Of a stretch of DNA of 64,000 nucleotides, positions 36,901 through 45,800 are shown piece after piece. The number at the start of each line of letters is the position of its first letter. Within the stretch, counting starts at the first letter, position 1. This stretch comes from Owenia fusiformis. Lineage: Eukaryota > Annelida > Polychaeta > Sabellida > Oweniidae. The notes beneath the pieces were generated by a model that was not told the origin of the DNA, did no database searches, and worked only from the letters and a program-made list of their open reading frames with translations. The stretch covers positions 37,845,936 to 37,909,935 of the forward strand of contig CAIIXF020000006.1 of assembly GCA_903813345.2 (NCBI GenBank), written 5' to 3'. The translations under genes were made by a program, and so were the position numbers.

Positions 36901-39900
36901 GATGCTGATGACAAATAGCTGTCCAATTGTTGAAATGTGTAATACATTTAATTTTAAACTAAAAATACATCTTGATTCGTAAGATAGTTACATACTATTT
37001 CGTGAAGTTCATCAATAAGGGTTCAAATCGGTCTTGCACCATGTATGCATATAGACTTGAGAAGCTACGGAGAGAGTTAGGAACAAAGTGGGGGTGGCAG
37101 CGCATTGGCATTTTATCTTACATCTTTTTACCGGTATTTCGGTAACGGTACGGTTATTAGCGTGACGGTTACCGGTACTGGTTTTCAGTACCGTTGCGAC
37201 CTCTAACTAACTGAGGAAGAAAAACGCATGCCTTCTCATTTCACGGGGAATTGGACAAGTTGTAGCAGAATAAATGAGGTAGTAATCTACCCTGCCATTT
37301 GACTTTTGAGAAAAATTATTCGTGCCAAGAAACAACCAAGAAGTGTGATATTGGCTGTTGTTATGGACCATATCAATTGGAAAATCCAGTGCTTTTGAAA
37401 TAAATGATTATAATTCAGCTACATTCGAAACTCCTTAATTTGCCAAAATATACAAAAATTAAAAAGCTACAGGTACATACCTGGCCTTCCAAGAGCCTTA
37501 AGGGCAATCAATCTTTTTACTCCACTTATTTGTTCGACAACTGTCTGACCAATGGGGAGATTTCCATCCTTCATGTTCTTGTTTACTATGCGGGACCTCA
37601 ATTCATTGGGAATACCACAACATTCACCATTACCATCGATTATACTTAGGGAACCATCTCCTCCATCAGGGACATGTATGCCTAAATTAGAAAGTAGCGA
37701 TAGGCGCAGGTGTAAATACTTATATTAATATTAAGACTGAATATGACACTTGTATTGTGTGTGGACAAAAGGACTGCATCGGGTTAGTTGGTGTGGACAA
37801 TTTGTTGGATAATGAACGAATGTACTAAATGGACAATATGTTTGGATGACGATGTTATATATTAAACTCCTCTTCCAACTATTTTTGGGGATATAAGAGT
37901 GAAGCTGACACCCCCCCCTCCCCTCTTCTGGCCAAGAATTCTTTCAAAATCATGTAGATTTTCTGTTTGTTGAGCACTGCTGAGTATATTGAACACATCC
38001 CCACCCACCTCCTCCCCTTTTGCAAAAGCTAGCTACGGGACTGAATTTCTTCTGCCATGCATGCCGCGCCGGAGGGTAGGCCTAATTCAAATCTTTCATT
38101 TGTAATACATTTCATGAATTAATTATTCACAACAAATGCTTAAGCCCCGTGACAGGAAGCATGTTTTTGCCAGTACACATACCAGGGTGACATGCACGAT
38201 TTTTTTGATTTTTTTTAACTTTTAGAGCCTTCACTGATTCTTGTATTGCTCCCCAAGGTACCAAAACGGCTGATTTGCTGAAATAACAATATTAAAGCAC
38301 ATTGGAAATAGCGAAAACATACCTATGGCATCCCCAGGTTGGAACTGGATTCTTTCATTAAAAGGAACTTCATAATGGTTGGGACCTATAAGTAAACATC
38401 AAAAATAAATACTTTAGGCGATATATTCATGGAAATGTTTAAGCGTTTTGAAGATAATAAGATATCCTCGTGGCCCTATATTAAATCAATTTCTGATACT
38501 CTAATTAAACATGATCTAGATAGTTGTTTAAGGTCAACTGGTCAAACTTGGGATAAATCCTTCCTAGAAATCTCTAATGAAATGAAGAATACAGACTTTT
38601 TCAGAGCGAGATAACATCACTGAAAACTTACACTGTTCTTAAGAAACATACTTTTAAAGAGAACTACCTCCAAAATGACATCGATTTCTATTTCCCCAGG
38701 TTAAATTTCATGGCAATAACTGGGTGCTTTAACTTGGAGGAGGATGATAAACAATGGAAATAAAGTATTGGAATTTGCCCTTATGTAAAAGTAATGTTAT
38801 TGAAGATTTGATTCACCTATTCATTGTATGCCCTAAGTTCAGAAATGAAAGGTTACAATTTATAAATAATATAACTTCAAAATGTGAAGCTCTTTTAGTA
38901 GCTGAATTTATCTCTCTTCCTCTTGTGGAAAAGCTAAAATACATGTTAGGGGATGATGTCATTAAAATTTGGCAGAAAGAACAAGGTAGAAAGTTTGACA
39001 AATGTTTTAAAAGGTTTTAAAAAACAGTTTATATTAAATACTTAAAATGAATGTTTTTAGTAAGTTGTAATAATTGTTTTATCTTAATTTGTATATTCGA
39101 CGCACCTTTGCATTTCAAAGTGTGCCACTGTTTCAAAAGTGTAGATCGACAAAATAAATAAATAAATCGATCAATAAATGAATAAATAAATAAATATAAT
39201 AGTTGCTACTTTTCTTCAATTTATACCTTTCACACATTTAGTTTTGTAACGAATATCTAAGCACAGGCGCCAAAGAGAAAGGATCAAAACTATGAAGAAA
39301 ACCAGCAAGTAAAAAACTTTAAGTGTAAACCTGTCATAAGAAAAATATACCCTATATTGATATATCATAACAAACACATGATCCTACGTGAAAAGAAATA
39401 ATGTCTAACACCCCCTCCGCCCCCCCCCCCTCCAAATTAGAGAAAAAATTGAAAGCTATTACTCATGACATCAGAAATATTTGCTTTGCCTTATTTGCTT
39501 CATTTTCAAATTCGACCTTCAGCTTTTTAAAACTGAGATTATACTGAAGTCCTGTTGAATCTAAAATTGATGTAAATGCAAAAGCAAATTAAAGGAATGT
39601 CACAAGATTCAAATACTAAGAATCCAAACAATATTCTTTGACTATTATATTAAAATAACGATCATGAAACTATTAGTTCATTTTGTCAGCACAATTATCG
39701 TTTGGCATTTACCTATTTTACTTGGAGTTATCTCGTTTTTCCCAACCAATTTCCATTCGTTGCCAGGCACAGGTCTCCAAACAGTTGCAAAGAATGTGCG
39801 CGTATATTCTACAAAGTATTCCCACGTGGCCACTTCTCCGTAACAATGAAAGTTCATATCAAGCATTATGTGCAAATATGATCCTACATGGTCTAATAGC

Positions 39901-42900
39901 TTTTGAACTGGACCACCCGCTTCGCAGTAACCTCCACCAAAATATTCAGAAACTGAAAGATGTTTTGACAAAACGGTTGAAACAAAAGTTTCAATAAAGA
40001 TTTTGTGTCTTATTTTTTGAATGTTAGTATTAAAGCTACGTTCACACCAACGGCGAATGCCACGCTTTAAATCGGCGAGCAAAGCGGCACCAAAGCATGG
40101 CGCTTTAAAGGGACTTGTAAAGTGGCACCAAAGCGTAACAAAGCTTGATTAAAGCGTCGTGTTCGTAGTAGGTCGTAGAAAAGCTCGAAGTAAAGCGGGA
40201 TGTTCGGCAAGAGCGCCAAAATTTTTTAAACTGTTTAAAAAATTTGGGCGCCCTGTTACTAATTGATTAAAGCGCCGAGAGCGTATCAAAGCTTAACAAA
40301 CCGTAACAAAGCTCAGCAAAGCTTGACCCAAAGCGTAGGAAAGCTTAACAGAGCTTGGTTCAAAGCGGGGACCCCAGTCTCTTCACGGTCTGTTACAACT
40401 TGACACGCTTTGTTTAGATGTCTCAAGCTTTGCTACGGTCTGGCATGAAGATCTGACACGAGGTCAGACGCTTTCATCAATATCTGACACTCTTTGTTAC
40501 GCTTTCATGAAGGACTCTCAAGCTTTTTAACGAATTGAAACGCTTTTATTAAGGATTGAAACGCTTTGTTATGCTTTGTTACGCTTGACAAGCTTCCTCA
40601 CGCTTTCTCACGCTCTTTCACGCCGTGCGACAAACATCATGTCTTCTTCAGATAGGTCATGATCTGGTCCATCTGGAAATTCTGGATCTTGTTCTGTTTG
40701 TTGATCGTTTTCTCGAGTCACAGATGCGATGGTTTTATGGATCTACTGCATCTTTATACAGCCATTTGATCAAAAGCGTCATGATGAAGGCGATCTCGAA
40801 AATTCACAACAGAGCTTGGCAATCGTATCAGAGCCTGATTAAAGCGTCATAATCGCATCAAAGTGTAATAATGCTTACCAAAGCTTATCAAAGCGTGGTT
40901 TTAAGCGTTACAAAGCCTGGTCAAAGCGGGATCATAGCGTGAGGAACCGTAACAAGTCGGCGCTTTAATCAATTCGTCACAGAGCGCCCAAAATTTTTGA
41001 ACAGTTTAAAATTTGTTGGCGCTCTTGCCAAATATCCCGCTTTACTCCGAGCTTTTCTACGACCTATTACGACCCCGACGCTTTAATCAAGCTTTGTTAC
41101 GCTTTGGTGCCGCTTTACAAGCCGCTTTAAAGCGCCATCAAAGCGCCGTTGGTATGAACAAAAATGACAAAAATGACGGCGCTCTGTTCGCCGATTTAAA
41201 GCGTGGCATTCGCCGTTGGTGTGAACGTAGCTTTAGAATAAATGAAAATAAGAAAGGATGAGTGAATGATTACGTAACGAATTGTGTTTTTGAAGAAAAG
41301 ATACACATTATTATTTTAGTTTAATCATATCATTTCACATGCGAATTCAAGGCATAAATAAATAAACCAGAACTTTGGCTCTACATATTTTCGAGTTCAT
41401 TTGTAACATAATAAAAAAATGATCAAACAACTTGAGAAAAATAATCTTAATATTGCACCCACTGCATCCTCCGATCACAGGGCTTCAAAATCCAGAATAT
41501 ACTCTTTCTTTTTACCCCCTGCGATAAGCAGTTGGCATTTCCCCTATTAAGAACTCGCAATCTGATTGGCTGTCGCAACAATGTGACAAAAATCATGTAT
41601 AAGTCAGTGCGCACAATTAGATCACGTGATTCAGTTTAATCGGGCGCTTGCAAATTGGTTATAGCAGGGGGAAGAAGGAGGTACGGATTCTGGATACCTG
41701 CTTCGCAGGGTGCATCCACTGCGATATAATAAATAATGCAAAAGACTAAATGTGATATACTACTGTATACTGCGTAGTTACACTTAGCTCAGAAGGGCAA
41801 TACATACATTAGACAAAAACATAACATTAGATTGAACAAACAGACAAGTTATTCAACGTGGACATAGTGAGCAGCGAGAAGTACAAATCTGTTATCTAGC
41901 TGTTTTTTAAACTTACTATCTGTGCCCTCCACTGCCTGAGTGACCATGAACCCAGAAATCAGGAGCACCTAAAATAAACAATAACATTGATTTAATAAAT
42001 TATATTGCAGAATAGTTAAAGGCCCACGGAAGGTTTAAATTACGAGTGTTGATCCAAAAGTCATACACCGTTTGCTCTAAAATAATACAACATAATACTA
42101 TATGAAAATTGTTCAGCCTCAACCACCTCATACTAGTTTCATTTTGTGTAAAAATAAGCAATCAATTTGACAAGTAACATAGGTGTCTTGTTACCATAGC
42201 AACAAGACAACAGGGTATGAGGAGCAAAAGTATGACACAAACGTTGACGCTTAAACCGTGAGAGATTTAGAAGATTATTTTGGTCAGAGTACCATTATTC
42301 TGAAGCTCTTCATATCTTTCTGTGTTTTAACTTGCAATATTTTTTATTAAAGCTACGTTCATACCAATGGCGCTTTGATGGCGCTTTAAAGCAGCTTGTA
42401 AAGGTAGTAGAAAAGCTCGGAGTAAAGCGGGATATTCGGCAAGAGCGCAAAAAATTAAAACTGTTCAAGCTACGTTCGCACTTACGGCGCTTTAAAGCGG
42501 CTTGTAAAGCGGCACCAAAGCGCCGTTGGTATGAACAAAAAAGACTAAAATTACGGCGCTTTGCTCGCCGATTTAAAGCGTGGCATTCGCCGTTGGTGTG
42601 AACATAGCTTAAGTTAGTTCCATGTATTTCTCTGATATCGTTGAGAGGGTATCAACATTCTAGGTGTGTTGATTAATATGTATTTCATTCCATTAATCTT
42701 AGCATGTTACATAGTGCTACATAAAATTCTATTGATAGTATAGAAGTATACATTTTATTTCATTTACAAGATACTTACTTGCTTTAAATGAACCAAGCTT
42801 CCCTTTGTGCAATTATAATATTAAGAGACCCAAAAACGTCATATATATGTATTTTTTTCCAACGAGGGGTTCAGGTAGATGTTTCATTTCATTCCGAACA

Positions 42901-44539
42901 TATGGTATCAAGAACAAAGGTGTCTGATACAGATATAGTGCGGATATATTTTTTTCAAATTACATTGTTACCATTCAAAATATGGTCATTACATTTGCGC
43001 AGTGTAATTTTTCAGAAATGTTGATGACTTGTTTAAGAGAAACACGTGTTCAATTTACTTCACCATATCACTACCAAGCCTTTAATGAATTATTTCGAAA
43101 CAGAGTCTCAAGCTTGAACTTGTAATTCCGGAGAAGAGTGGTCATATATGACATTGACTTGTTCAACTCATAAACACGACAGGCTGCATTTATAATTCCT
43201 AACAGCTAATGCACATTGGAATGAACTACATTGTATAAGTAATGTCCACATTTTTGGACTACCCTGTATTTCAAAGAAAAATGTAACGGCATTAAACACT
43301 CTTGTATTAGATTATCTAAGAATCTCAGTTTTTGGCTGTAAATTCACATATTTGAATTGTAAAAGTCTGTCGATTCTTTTCGAAAGTTAATTTTTATGTC
43401 ACAGAAGTGGTGACATATTGTTATAGGTCTCCAACTTTTTGTGGACGGCGTTGGGCGTCTGTTACAAGCTCAAGATTTTAACTTCCAGTAATTTAACAAG
43501 TACATGTACATGCTTGGACTGACTTCCAATTTTTCGATAACATAAATAAATGAATGACATAGTCCAGAAAATGATTTAAAAATAACGTGGAGCTTTTCAA
43601 ATACACGTACGTATTTTATTAATTATTTAGAAAGTAGCCTGGTAACAATGATGTATCAATAGGCTTAGAGAGAAAGCCCGATAATGTTGTTGTGGCAACA
43701 ACTCAACGACAGATAAAAACATATAATATTTATGGCAAGAAAATGTCCCACTTTCAATCAAGAAGTTACTAAAAAGGGTTTGGTATTTCACACATCTTCG
43801 GGTAGTAAAGATTTCATTTACAAACAGAATTCTATAATATCCGTTTTTCTCAAAAAGTTCTTAATGCGTCAAAGGTTGTTTACAAAAAGCATATTTTAAG
43901 AAGTTTAACACCGGTCAATACTCATGTATTCTTATTTTTAGAATTTGCCCTACCCCGGCAAGTTTATATAATTCCTGGAGTTTTCATTAATCATGGATAG
44001 TTTCCTTCATAATTGTTTGTTTTGAAATATCAATCTAATTCCTAACATGGCTGTTGCAAATTGCAACGTGAATTATAAATAACCCACACATAGCTAGGCA
44101 AGGTGTGTCCGATTCCAGCCAATCCAAGCAAAGTATTCACATAATGAACAGTGTGTGAATTATCAATAACACATGCAAGGTCACTAGTTAAAACAGTTGT
44201 CATGGTGATGAATGCAAAAAAAGATTTCATTGTAAATGTGTTATTTTAGTGATTTCGTTCATTTAGATGATTTTATAGAATGTGTGAAAAGAATTTAAGC
44301 CCACGAATCAATGCATTGTAGCTGCTTCATTTCACTCAGGCCTTGTTTCCTAAACTCTGCATGACCGCGCAGCTTTGGAAACAACACCTTCATGATAATT
44401 ATGATTCAGGAAACAATGCATTGAGTCTTGGGCTTAAATCCTTTAATAAAATAGAAATAGGAAAGAAGTATGCCGAATATAATATCAAATAACTTACGAT
44501 TAGTTTTGTAGTCATTTCCACTTTCATATTGCCCATCAT
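24521..44539 (-). CDS. gene A: secreted protein with two tandem beta-sandwich-like domains and an FTP (F-type lectin-like) domain
   Basis: Eight coding exons: 44498-44539, 41917-41968, 39713-39952, 38323-38385, 37481-37681, 26059-26274, 25210-25488, 24521-24945. The first intron is phase 0 and all later ones phase 1, and every boundary has GT and AG. The joined product is about 505 residues. Exons 1-2 give a signal peptide (VLLISGFMVTQA core). Exons 3-5 form domain 1 (EVATWEYF, FATVWRP, LVGKNEI, RIQFQPGDAIGIH, CCG). Exons 6-7 form domain 2 with the same motif order (VIHVWEYYAQKAG, GKNRIVAPNAG, ERISHEAGAFMG, CCG). Exon 8 is a Cys-rich FTP-like domain ending in YVSIF...ELCEV, as in fucolectins and F5/8C folds. 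It is presumably extracellular carbohydrate- or surface-binding, perhaps in defence; that is inference. Upstream lies a paralogue (gene B) in the same orientation. Confidence 0.75.
25210..25488 (-). CDS. gene A exon 7 (domain 2, C-terminal half)
   Basis: 279 nt, phase 1 to phase 1. It starts RHRYVVPEDERISHEAG and has the paired Cys motif CCGVDESEF and a C-terminal strand FAVQAISYK. The acceptor is ATCTCAG and the donor GTATTTC. The gene B version is one codon shorter. Confidence 0.8.
26059..26274 (-). CDS. gene A exon 6 (domain 2, N-terminal half)
   Basis: 216 nt, phase 1 to phase 1 if the acceptor TATACAG at 26275-26281 is used. It begins VNYRIGGAPQLLNSDP and contains GVIHVWEYYAQKAGPFW and YKGKNRIVAPNAG. 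A second AG, ten bases further in, would break the phase pattern. Gene B has an intact exon of identical length. Confidence 0.75.
26345..26900 (+). repeat. palindromic dispersed repeat family, copy 1
   Basis: Contains inverted halves around AAGGAAATTTTGGTTGATTT and AAATCAACCAAAAATTCCTT, flanked by ATTGTAATTATACAAAGG-type sequence and by a GAACACACGTTTCTCTTAAACC segment. Other copies are at about 42800-43080, 49575-50115 and 56440-56900. It is a foldback-type non-coding element lying in the intron upstream of exon 6. Confidence 0.6.
27144..27295 (-). repeat. 3' LTR of the Gypsy element
   Basis: 152 bp, appears identical to the 5' LTR, and directly follows the purine tract in element orientation. 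Confidence 0.93.
27296..27315 (-). other. polypurine tract of the Gypsy element
   Basis: Twenty purines ending GGGAGA lie immediately upstream of the 3' LTR in element orientation. Confidence 0.8.
27655..31836 (-). CDS. gag-pol: Gypsy gag-pol polyprotein, 1393 aa
   Basis: Domains in order: a gag-like capsid region (about 1-200); a CxxC region at 231-243 and a zinc knuckle CHNCKKLNHFSSVC at 250-263; an aspartic protease with DTGA at 333-336; a reverse transcriptase (about 510-690) with LDATGG at 581-586 and the catalytic FMDD at 642-645; an RNase H with Asp 791 and TDHKPL at 857-862; an integrase with H1013/H1020/C1046/C1049 zinc site and catalytic D1077, D1131, E1167, the last two 35 residues apart as expected. 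FMDD rather than YVDD or YMDD is a variant at a normally tolerant position. The start is the first ATG after the leader; gag and pol are fused in one frame with no shift. It looks capable of producing all activities, but expression is unknown. Confidence 0.95.
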   Translation of the reverse strand: MAKIQPPNPFNFDKPNEWIAWRERFLRFRLATKLNKEDDITQVSQLIYIMGQSAEDIYKQFTFEPLPVAEDGQILDPPDNRYNFDAVLGKFDNYFVPKINIIHERRVFNLRQLGESETMEEYIRDLYKLSQHCSFVDRNEMIRDKIIVSIKDRDLSERVQTLAMTCDLTLEKTIELVRSHELIISQSQAEGRPTDTSNVDFVRKRPPQQRATRQNYRKQDQAQHKADKHKCDRCGYIHRNDKCPAKGKTCHNCKKLNHFSSVCKSNKKSVDKRVVHECYDECAEADLDTTEFHVGELVHLVDSAKSLIVDRHTEPPWRVTLPICGKLMSFKIDTGADVNVMSNNAYECLTPKPRLQRHDGPPLKSVGGVIDTRGYFITNSNLDGTKFSMRIFVLNGPKCDNLLCRRSAKMLNLVTKNVHVVTQTSQSEAGKIGSDPGNHRNKIPMPPSNNTSEMPGHVKDPINDNELYGEVGTMKCEPVKIELKQDAEPYAVVVPRRVPFPIMKPLQEKLESMESNGIIAKITEPTEWCSPMVPVVSKSGKIRVTVDFRKLNKSVKRERFVLPTIDCILQKLSGSSVFSTLDATGGFHQVPLSEVSQRLTTFITPFGRYVYKKMPQGISLAPEIFQREMSRILQNCPGVAVFMDDIIVHGKNVEDHDKNLKQVLQKIKQSGLVLNKAKCHYRKPELVFLGHKISANGVSPDPAKVAAIVEMEIPENVEELRRFLGMINWIGRFIPNLSTMLHPLNELLRKDTIWTWGKAQMDAFETVKQKVSSKPVLKYYDINKPSRVSADSSCYGLGGVLEQQHGTDWFPVHYCSRSLTDAERRYAQIEKELLAGVWSMEKFSQYLVGLESFVYVTDHKPLVPIINQKDLDQTPVRCQRMLIRLMRFNCIAEYRPGKTLVIADTLSRKPLSSMESNTVESVTEYESFIYDNLPVAKSRLENIRDLSQIDPEISTVMNYVLHGWPEYYKDVKEVAKRYYDCRESLSVVNDILMYGNRITIPAACRNNILDQIHEGHFGIHKCRERANATVWWPGLTSQIKELVAKCKHCQILKPKQRSEPLIPTKLPDRPWQQLATDLCECFKKQYLVTVDYYSRYLEIAHVRGSVTTTQIINKLKKIFARNGIPEVLVSDNGPQFSSKQFADFAKEFDFKHVTSSPRYSQSNGLAERAVQTAKRILKSEDPLSSLMNYRATPVSSTGKTPSQLLYGRQIRTKLPVSPENLNPNWPDKQEVQNNDAKAKSLYAKHFNRSHGARKLEKLSPGQSVRVKLDQEKAWSKPYKVLNQAHTPRSYIIKSDSGTLFRRNRRHLMPTGHDPTPTPERGSNMLKPMVFLSSKHPKEGGMDSGGQNTNNVPLTSNTTPVSHSSIITEPSSSSPLRKSKRIVNQPKWLKDYVT
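32185..32202 (-). other. primer binding site of the Gypsy element
   Basis: Directly after the 5' LTR the element reads TGGTGTCAAACGTTGGAT, beginning with the TGG complementary to a tRNA CCA end. I cannot assign the tRNA with certainty. Confidence 0.65.
32203..32354 (-). repeat. 5' LTR of the Gypsy element
   Basis: 152 bp with TG...CA on the plus strand, and appears identical to the other LTR. It is the 5' LTR because the polyprotein reads leftward from it. Confidence 0.93.
32500..35150. other. intronic DNA of gene A, no gene seen
   Basis: AT-rich DNA absent from the paralogous intron of gene B. A candidate MITE with GAGAGGTTAAGC / GCTTAACCTCTC ends spans about 33186-33672, but no clear target duplication was found. 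The short open frames here have no recognisable motifs. Confidence 0.35.
35679..36105 (-). pseudogene. hAT transposase C-terminal fragment, copy 1 (frame-shifted)
   Basis: The minus strand encodes the end of a hAT transposase dimerisation domain: a SSERQFSAAGN motif in one frame, then KRARLKPEVVNALLFVN in another, so the fragment carries at least one frameshift. A further single-base loss near 36022 breaks the upstream frame that is still open in copy 2. The rest of the transposase is absent. Confidence 0.75.
36524..36947 (-). pseudogene. hAT transposase C-terminal fragment, copy 2 (frame-shifted)
   Basis: Same fragment as copy 1. An open frame at 36735-36947 carries the SSERQFSAAGNTITS dimerisation motif and runs out shortly after. 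The following part (KRARLKPEVVNAL) lies in the frame at 36524-36847. It is non-functional. Confidence 0.75.
37207..37391 (-). other. possible alternative terminal exon of gene A
   Basis: After an AAAAG acceptor the phase-1 frame runs about 61 codons (ALDFPIDMVHNNSQ... to ...RRHAFFFLS) and ends in TAG. Used as an exon, it would end the protein after domain 1, without domain 2 or the FTP domain. The equivalent frame in gene B stops after about 23 codons, which weakens the case. The stop codon lies inside the target duplication of the neighbouring hAT insertion. Sequence similarity between the paralogues in this stretch is high. Confidence 0.3.
37481..37681 (-). CDS. gene A exon 5 (domain 1, C-terminal half)
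   Basis: 201 nt, phase 1 to phase 1. It starts GIHVPDGGDG, has the paired Cys motif ECCGIPN and ends LIALKALGRP. The donor is GTATGTACC. The exon has the same length (201 nt) and is open in gene B. Confidence 0.78.
38323..38385 (-). CDS. gene A exon 4 (domain 1, GPNHYEVPFNERIQFQPGD)
   Basis: 63 nt, phase 1 to phase 1, with acceptor TATAG and donor GTATGT. It encodes the [EV]P..ERI...[PE]G strand pair that recurs in domain 2 as VPEDERISHEAG. Confidence 0.78.
   Translation of the reverse strand, partial: VPTIMKFLLMKESSSNLGMP
38400..39200 (+). mobile_element. 5'-truncated LINE 3' end with (AAATA)n tail
   Basis: Plus-strand fragments at 38429-38614 and 38754-39020 read like the C-terminal tail of a non-LTR reverse transcriptase ORF2, with the motif C-x2-C...EDxxHLF-xxCPKF. 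They are in different frames with stops between them. The segment ends in an (ATAAA)n simple repeat at about 39150-39200, as expected for a retrotransposed 3' end. It lies in the intron between exons 3 and 4 of gene A. Confidence 0.65.
39713..39952 (-). CDS. gene A exon 3 (domain 1, N-terminal half)
   Basis: 240 nt, phase 1 to phase 1. It begins ISEYFGGGYCEAGG and contains FHCYGEVATWEYF, FATVWRPVPGN and WKLVGKNEI. It has two Cys. The same exon in gene B is 244 nt and frame-shifted. Confidence 0.8.
40033..41233. mobile_element. CGCTTT-rich DNA transposon, non-autonomous, 1.2 kb
   Basis: Inverted ends are AAGCTACGTTCACACCAACG and its complement, flanked by TA on both sides. The interior is almost entirely degenerate short units containing AAAGCG or CGCTTT, arranged as inverted halves. 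There is no transposase. It lies in the intron between exons 2 and 3 of gene A. Related copies are at 42350-42610 and 52742-54163. Confidence 0.8.
41917..41968 (-). CDS. gene A exon 2 (signal peptide core)
   Basis: 52 nt, preceded by TTTTAG and followed by GTAAGT. It encodes VLLISGFMVTQAVEGTD, the hydrophobic core and likely cleavage region. The paralogue has VLLISGFLVTLAVESTD. Confidence 0.75.
42350..42610. mobile_element. short copy of the CGCTTT-rich element (about 260 bp)
   Basis: Begins AAGCTACGTTCATACCAATG and ends GGTGTGAACATAGCTT. An extra internal terminus-like sequence at about 42470 suggests nesting or internal deletion. Flanks are AT-rich but no clear duplication is retained. Confidence 0.7.
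42800..43080 (-). repeat. palindromic dispersed repeat family, copy 2 (partial)
   Basis: Contains AATTATAATATTAAGAG, TTTCATTTCATTCCGAACATA and GACTTGTTTAAGAGAAACAC segments shared with the copies at 26345, 49575 and 56440. Only about half of the element remains. Confidence 0.5.
44293..44443. mobile_element. small inverted-repeat element (about 150 bp)
   Basis: Ends TTTAAGCCCA(C)GA and TCTTGGGCTTAAA are inverted, with ATCAATGCATTGT/ACAATGCATTGA continuing inward. Target duplication is not clear. Located in intron 1 of gene A. Confidence 0.5.
44498..44539 (-). CDS. gene A exon 1 (start codon, first half of signal peptide)
   Basis: Fourteen codons beginning with two Met codons (MMGNMKVEMTTKLI), followed by the donor GTAAGTT. 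Gene B has the equivalent exon at 60820-60861. The start is supported by conservation of the exon between the paralogues and by the hydrophobic continuation in exon 2. A later Met could also be used. Confidence 0.65.
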
Positions 44540-44564
44540 TGTCCAAGATAAATCCAACTGATTA

Positions 44565-45380
44565 TTTATTAAATATCAAAATTTCATGTTTCATTGATAC
44601 TCACTCGTACCGTACGAGCTAATCCCAAGTCTACGTCAAGTTTATGTGGGCACTGACAATAAAACATTCCTCGACTTACCAAAAGAATTTAAATAAATAA
44701 TTGATGAACTAATATTTTCCAGCATATGTGTGCAGTGCATATTGTTTATTCGTCTCTTAGGGTTGAAATACAATAATATTTACAAAGAATGATTTTTTGA
44801 TATTTATTAATATGAAAAAAGTACAAAGAGTATAATGAGTTAAATCAGATGGTGCCTAGTCTTTATACCTCGGCCTAAAATTAACTTTACGTTAAAGTAT
44901 ATTTAATTTGTGAATGTAAATTAATATTTAAATGTCCGTGCAAAGATTATGCTTCGAAATCAAATAAAGATGTTGGTGTCACCGACAATTATTTGCATAG
45001 AAATTGTTCATATACGCTGTCCTATACGTAAGCGTCACTCTATATTTGATATTATTATATACAATTCTAAAAATCGTTCTATACAATATTAACTTAACTA
45101 TATAATTAAAGAGTAGAAGGGATATAGACGTAATGAGAATATTGAAAGTATTGTAAGATTTAACTTTAAGATATTTTTAAAAAGGTTCAATAGTTCTGTC
45201 TTTATTCCAGGCTAATTATTTTGGCAACAGAAATCAATGAATTTGGACTTTCATTTTCAATAACTTGTATTGAAATGGAAACATTGGCCTATTTCCTAAA
45301 ATATCGTTTTCAGCATTTTTCTATCCCTTCAAATTTCTTTTAGCATGTAGTTGTAAAATACATCCAATAACAAGACACAC
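44565..45380. other. upstream region of gene A, promoter not resolved
   Basis: AT-rich. A stretch at about 44590-44760 resembles 21230-21500, which suggests that an upstream segment of the same gene family was also copied there. I see no convincing TATA box at the right distance from the exon 1 ATG. Confidence 0.3.
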
Positions 45381-45409
45381 AATGATAAATATCGCACTTT
45401 GAAGAGAAA

Positions 45410-45800
45410 AAATAGTCGCCATTTAATTTACCCAACATGCCCAAATCCAATCAGCTGTTAGCGTCTAGTAGTCTTGTCTTGCATGTGTACTTTCAAGTTA
45501 AACGGATTAGCAGTTTCCTGAAATTTGATGGCAAAATTTATCAAAGTATTCTAAATGACCGTCATATGTAATTTACCGAGCTTGCCAAAAATCAAATCAG
45601 ATGGCAGTAATTTGCTCTTGCATGTTTAAAGATTTCTAGTTGAACCGATTAGCGGTTTTCCTACAAGATTTGTAAAAAAGGCAAAATGGCCGCTTTGTAA
45701 TTTAAACATTATGCCCAAAACCTATTCGCATGTTGGCACTAATCACTGATCCTATGCATATGTTGTCACTAGAGCTTGTTCTTGCCTGGAATTTCTACGA
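45410..45800 (+). repeat. imperfect tandem repeat, about 130-bp unit, three copies
   Basis: Three diverged units each carry a [AT]TTTAATTTACC/AAC..ATGCCCAAA-CC[AT]ATC-type segment followed by a TTGCATGT and GATTAGC[AG]GTTT segment. No coding content. Confidence 0.5.

Larger units (their letters stand above)
35517..37205 (-). mobile_element. tandem dimer of a non-autonomous hAT transposon with one 8-bp TSD
   Basis: Two copies (35517-36359, 843 bp; 36362-37205, 844 bp) lie head to tail, separated by AG. Each begins TAGAGG and ends CCTCTA. The pair is bounded by a perfect 8-bp duplication ACTAACTG (35509-35516 and 37206-37213). The equivalent sequence in gene B at about 51680 reads through ACTAACTG once. 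The copies differ at only a few positions, so the dimer is young. Confidence 0.9.

Noticed and set aside
41013-41261. Basic Arg/Lys-rich frames in the CGCTTT-rich elements (also at 53948-54187)
   Set aside because: They arise from the AAAGCG/CGCTTT unit pattern and recur wherever the element does.
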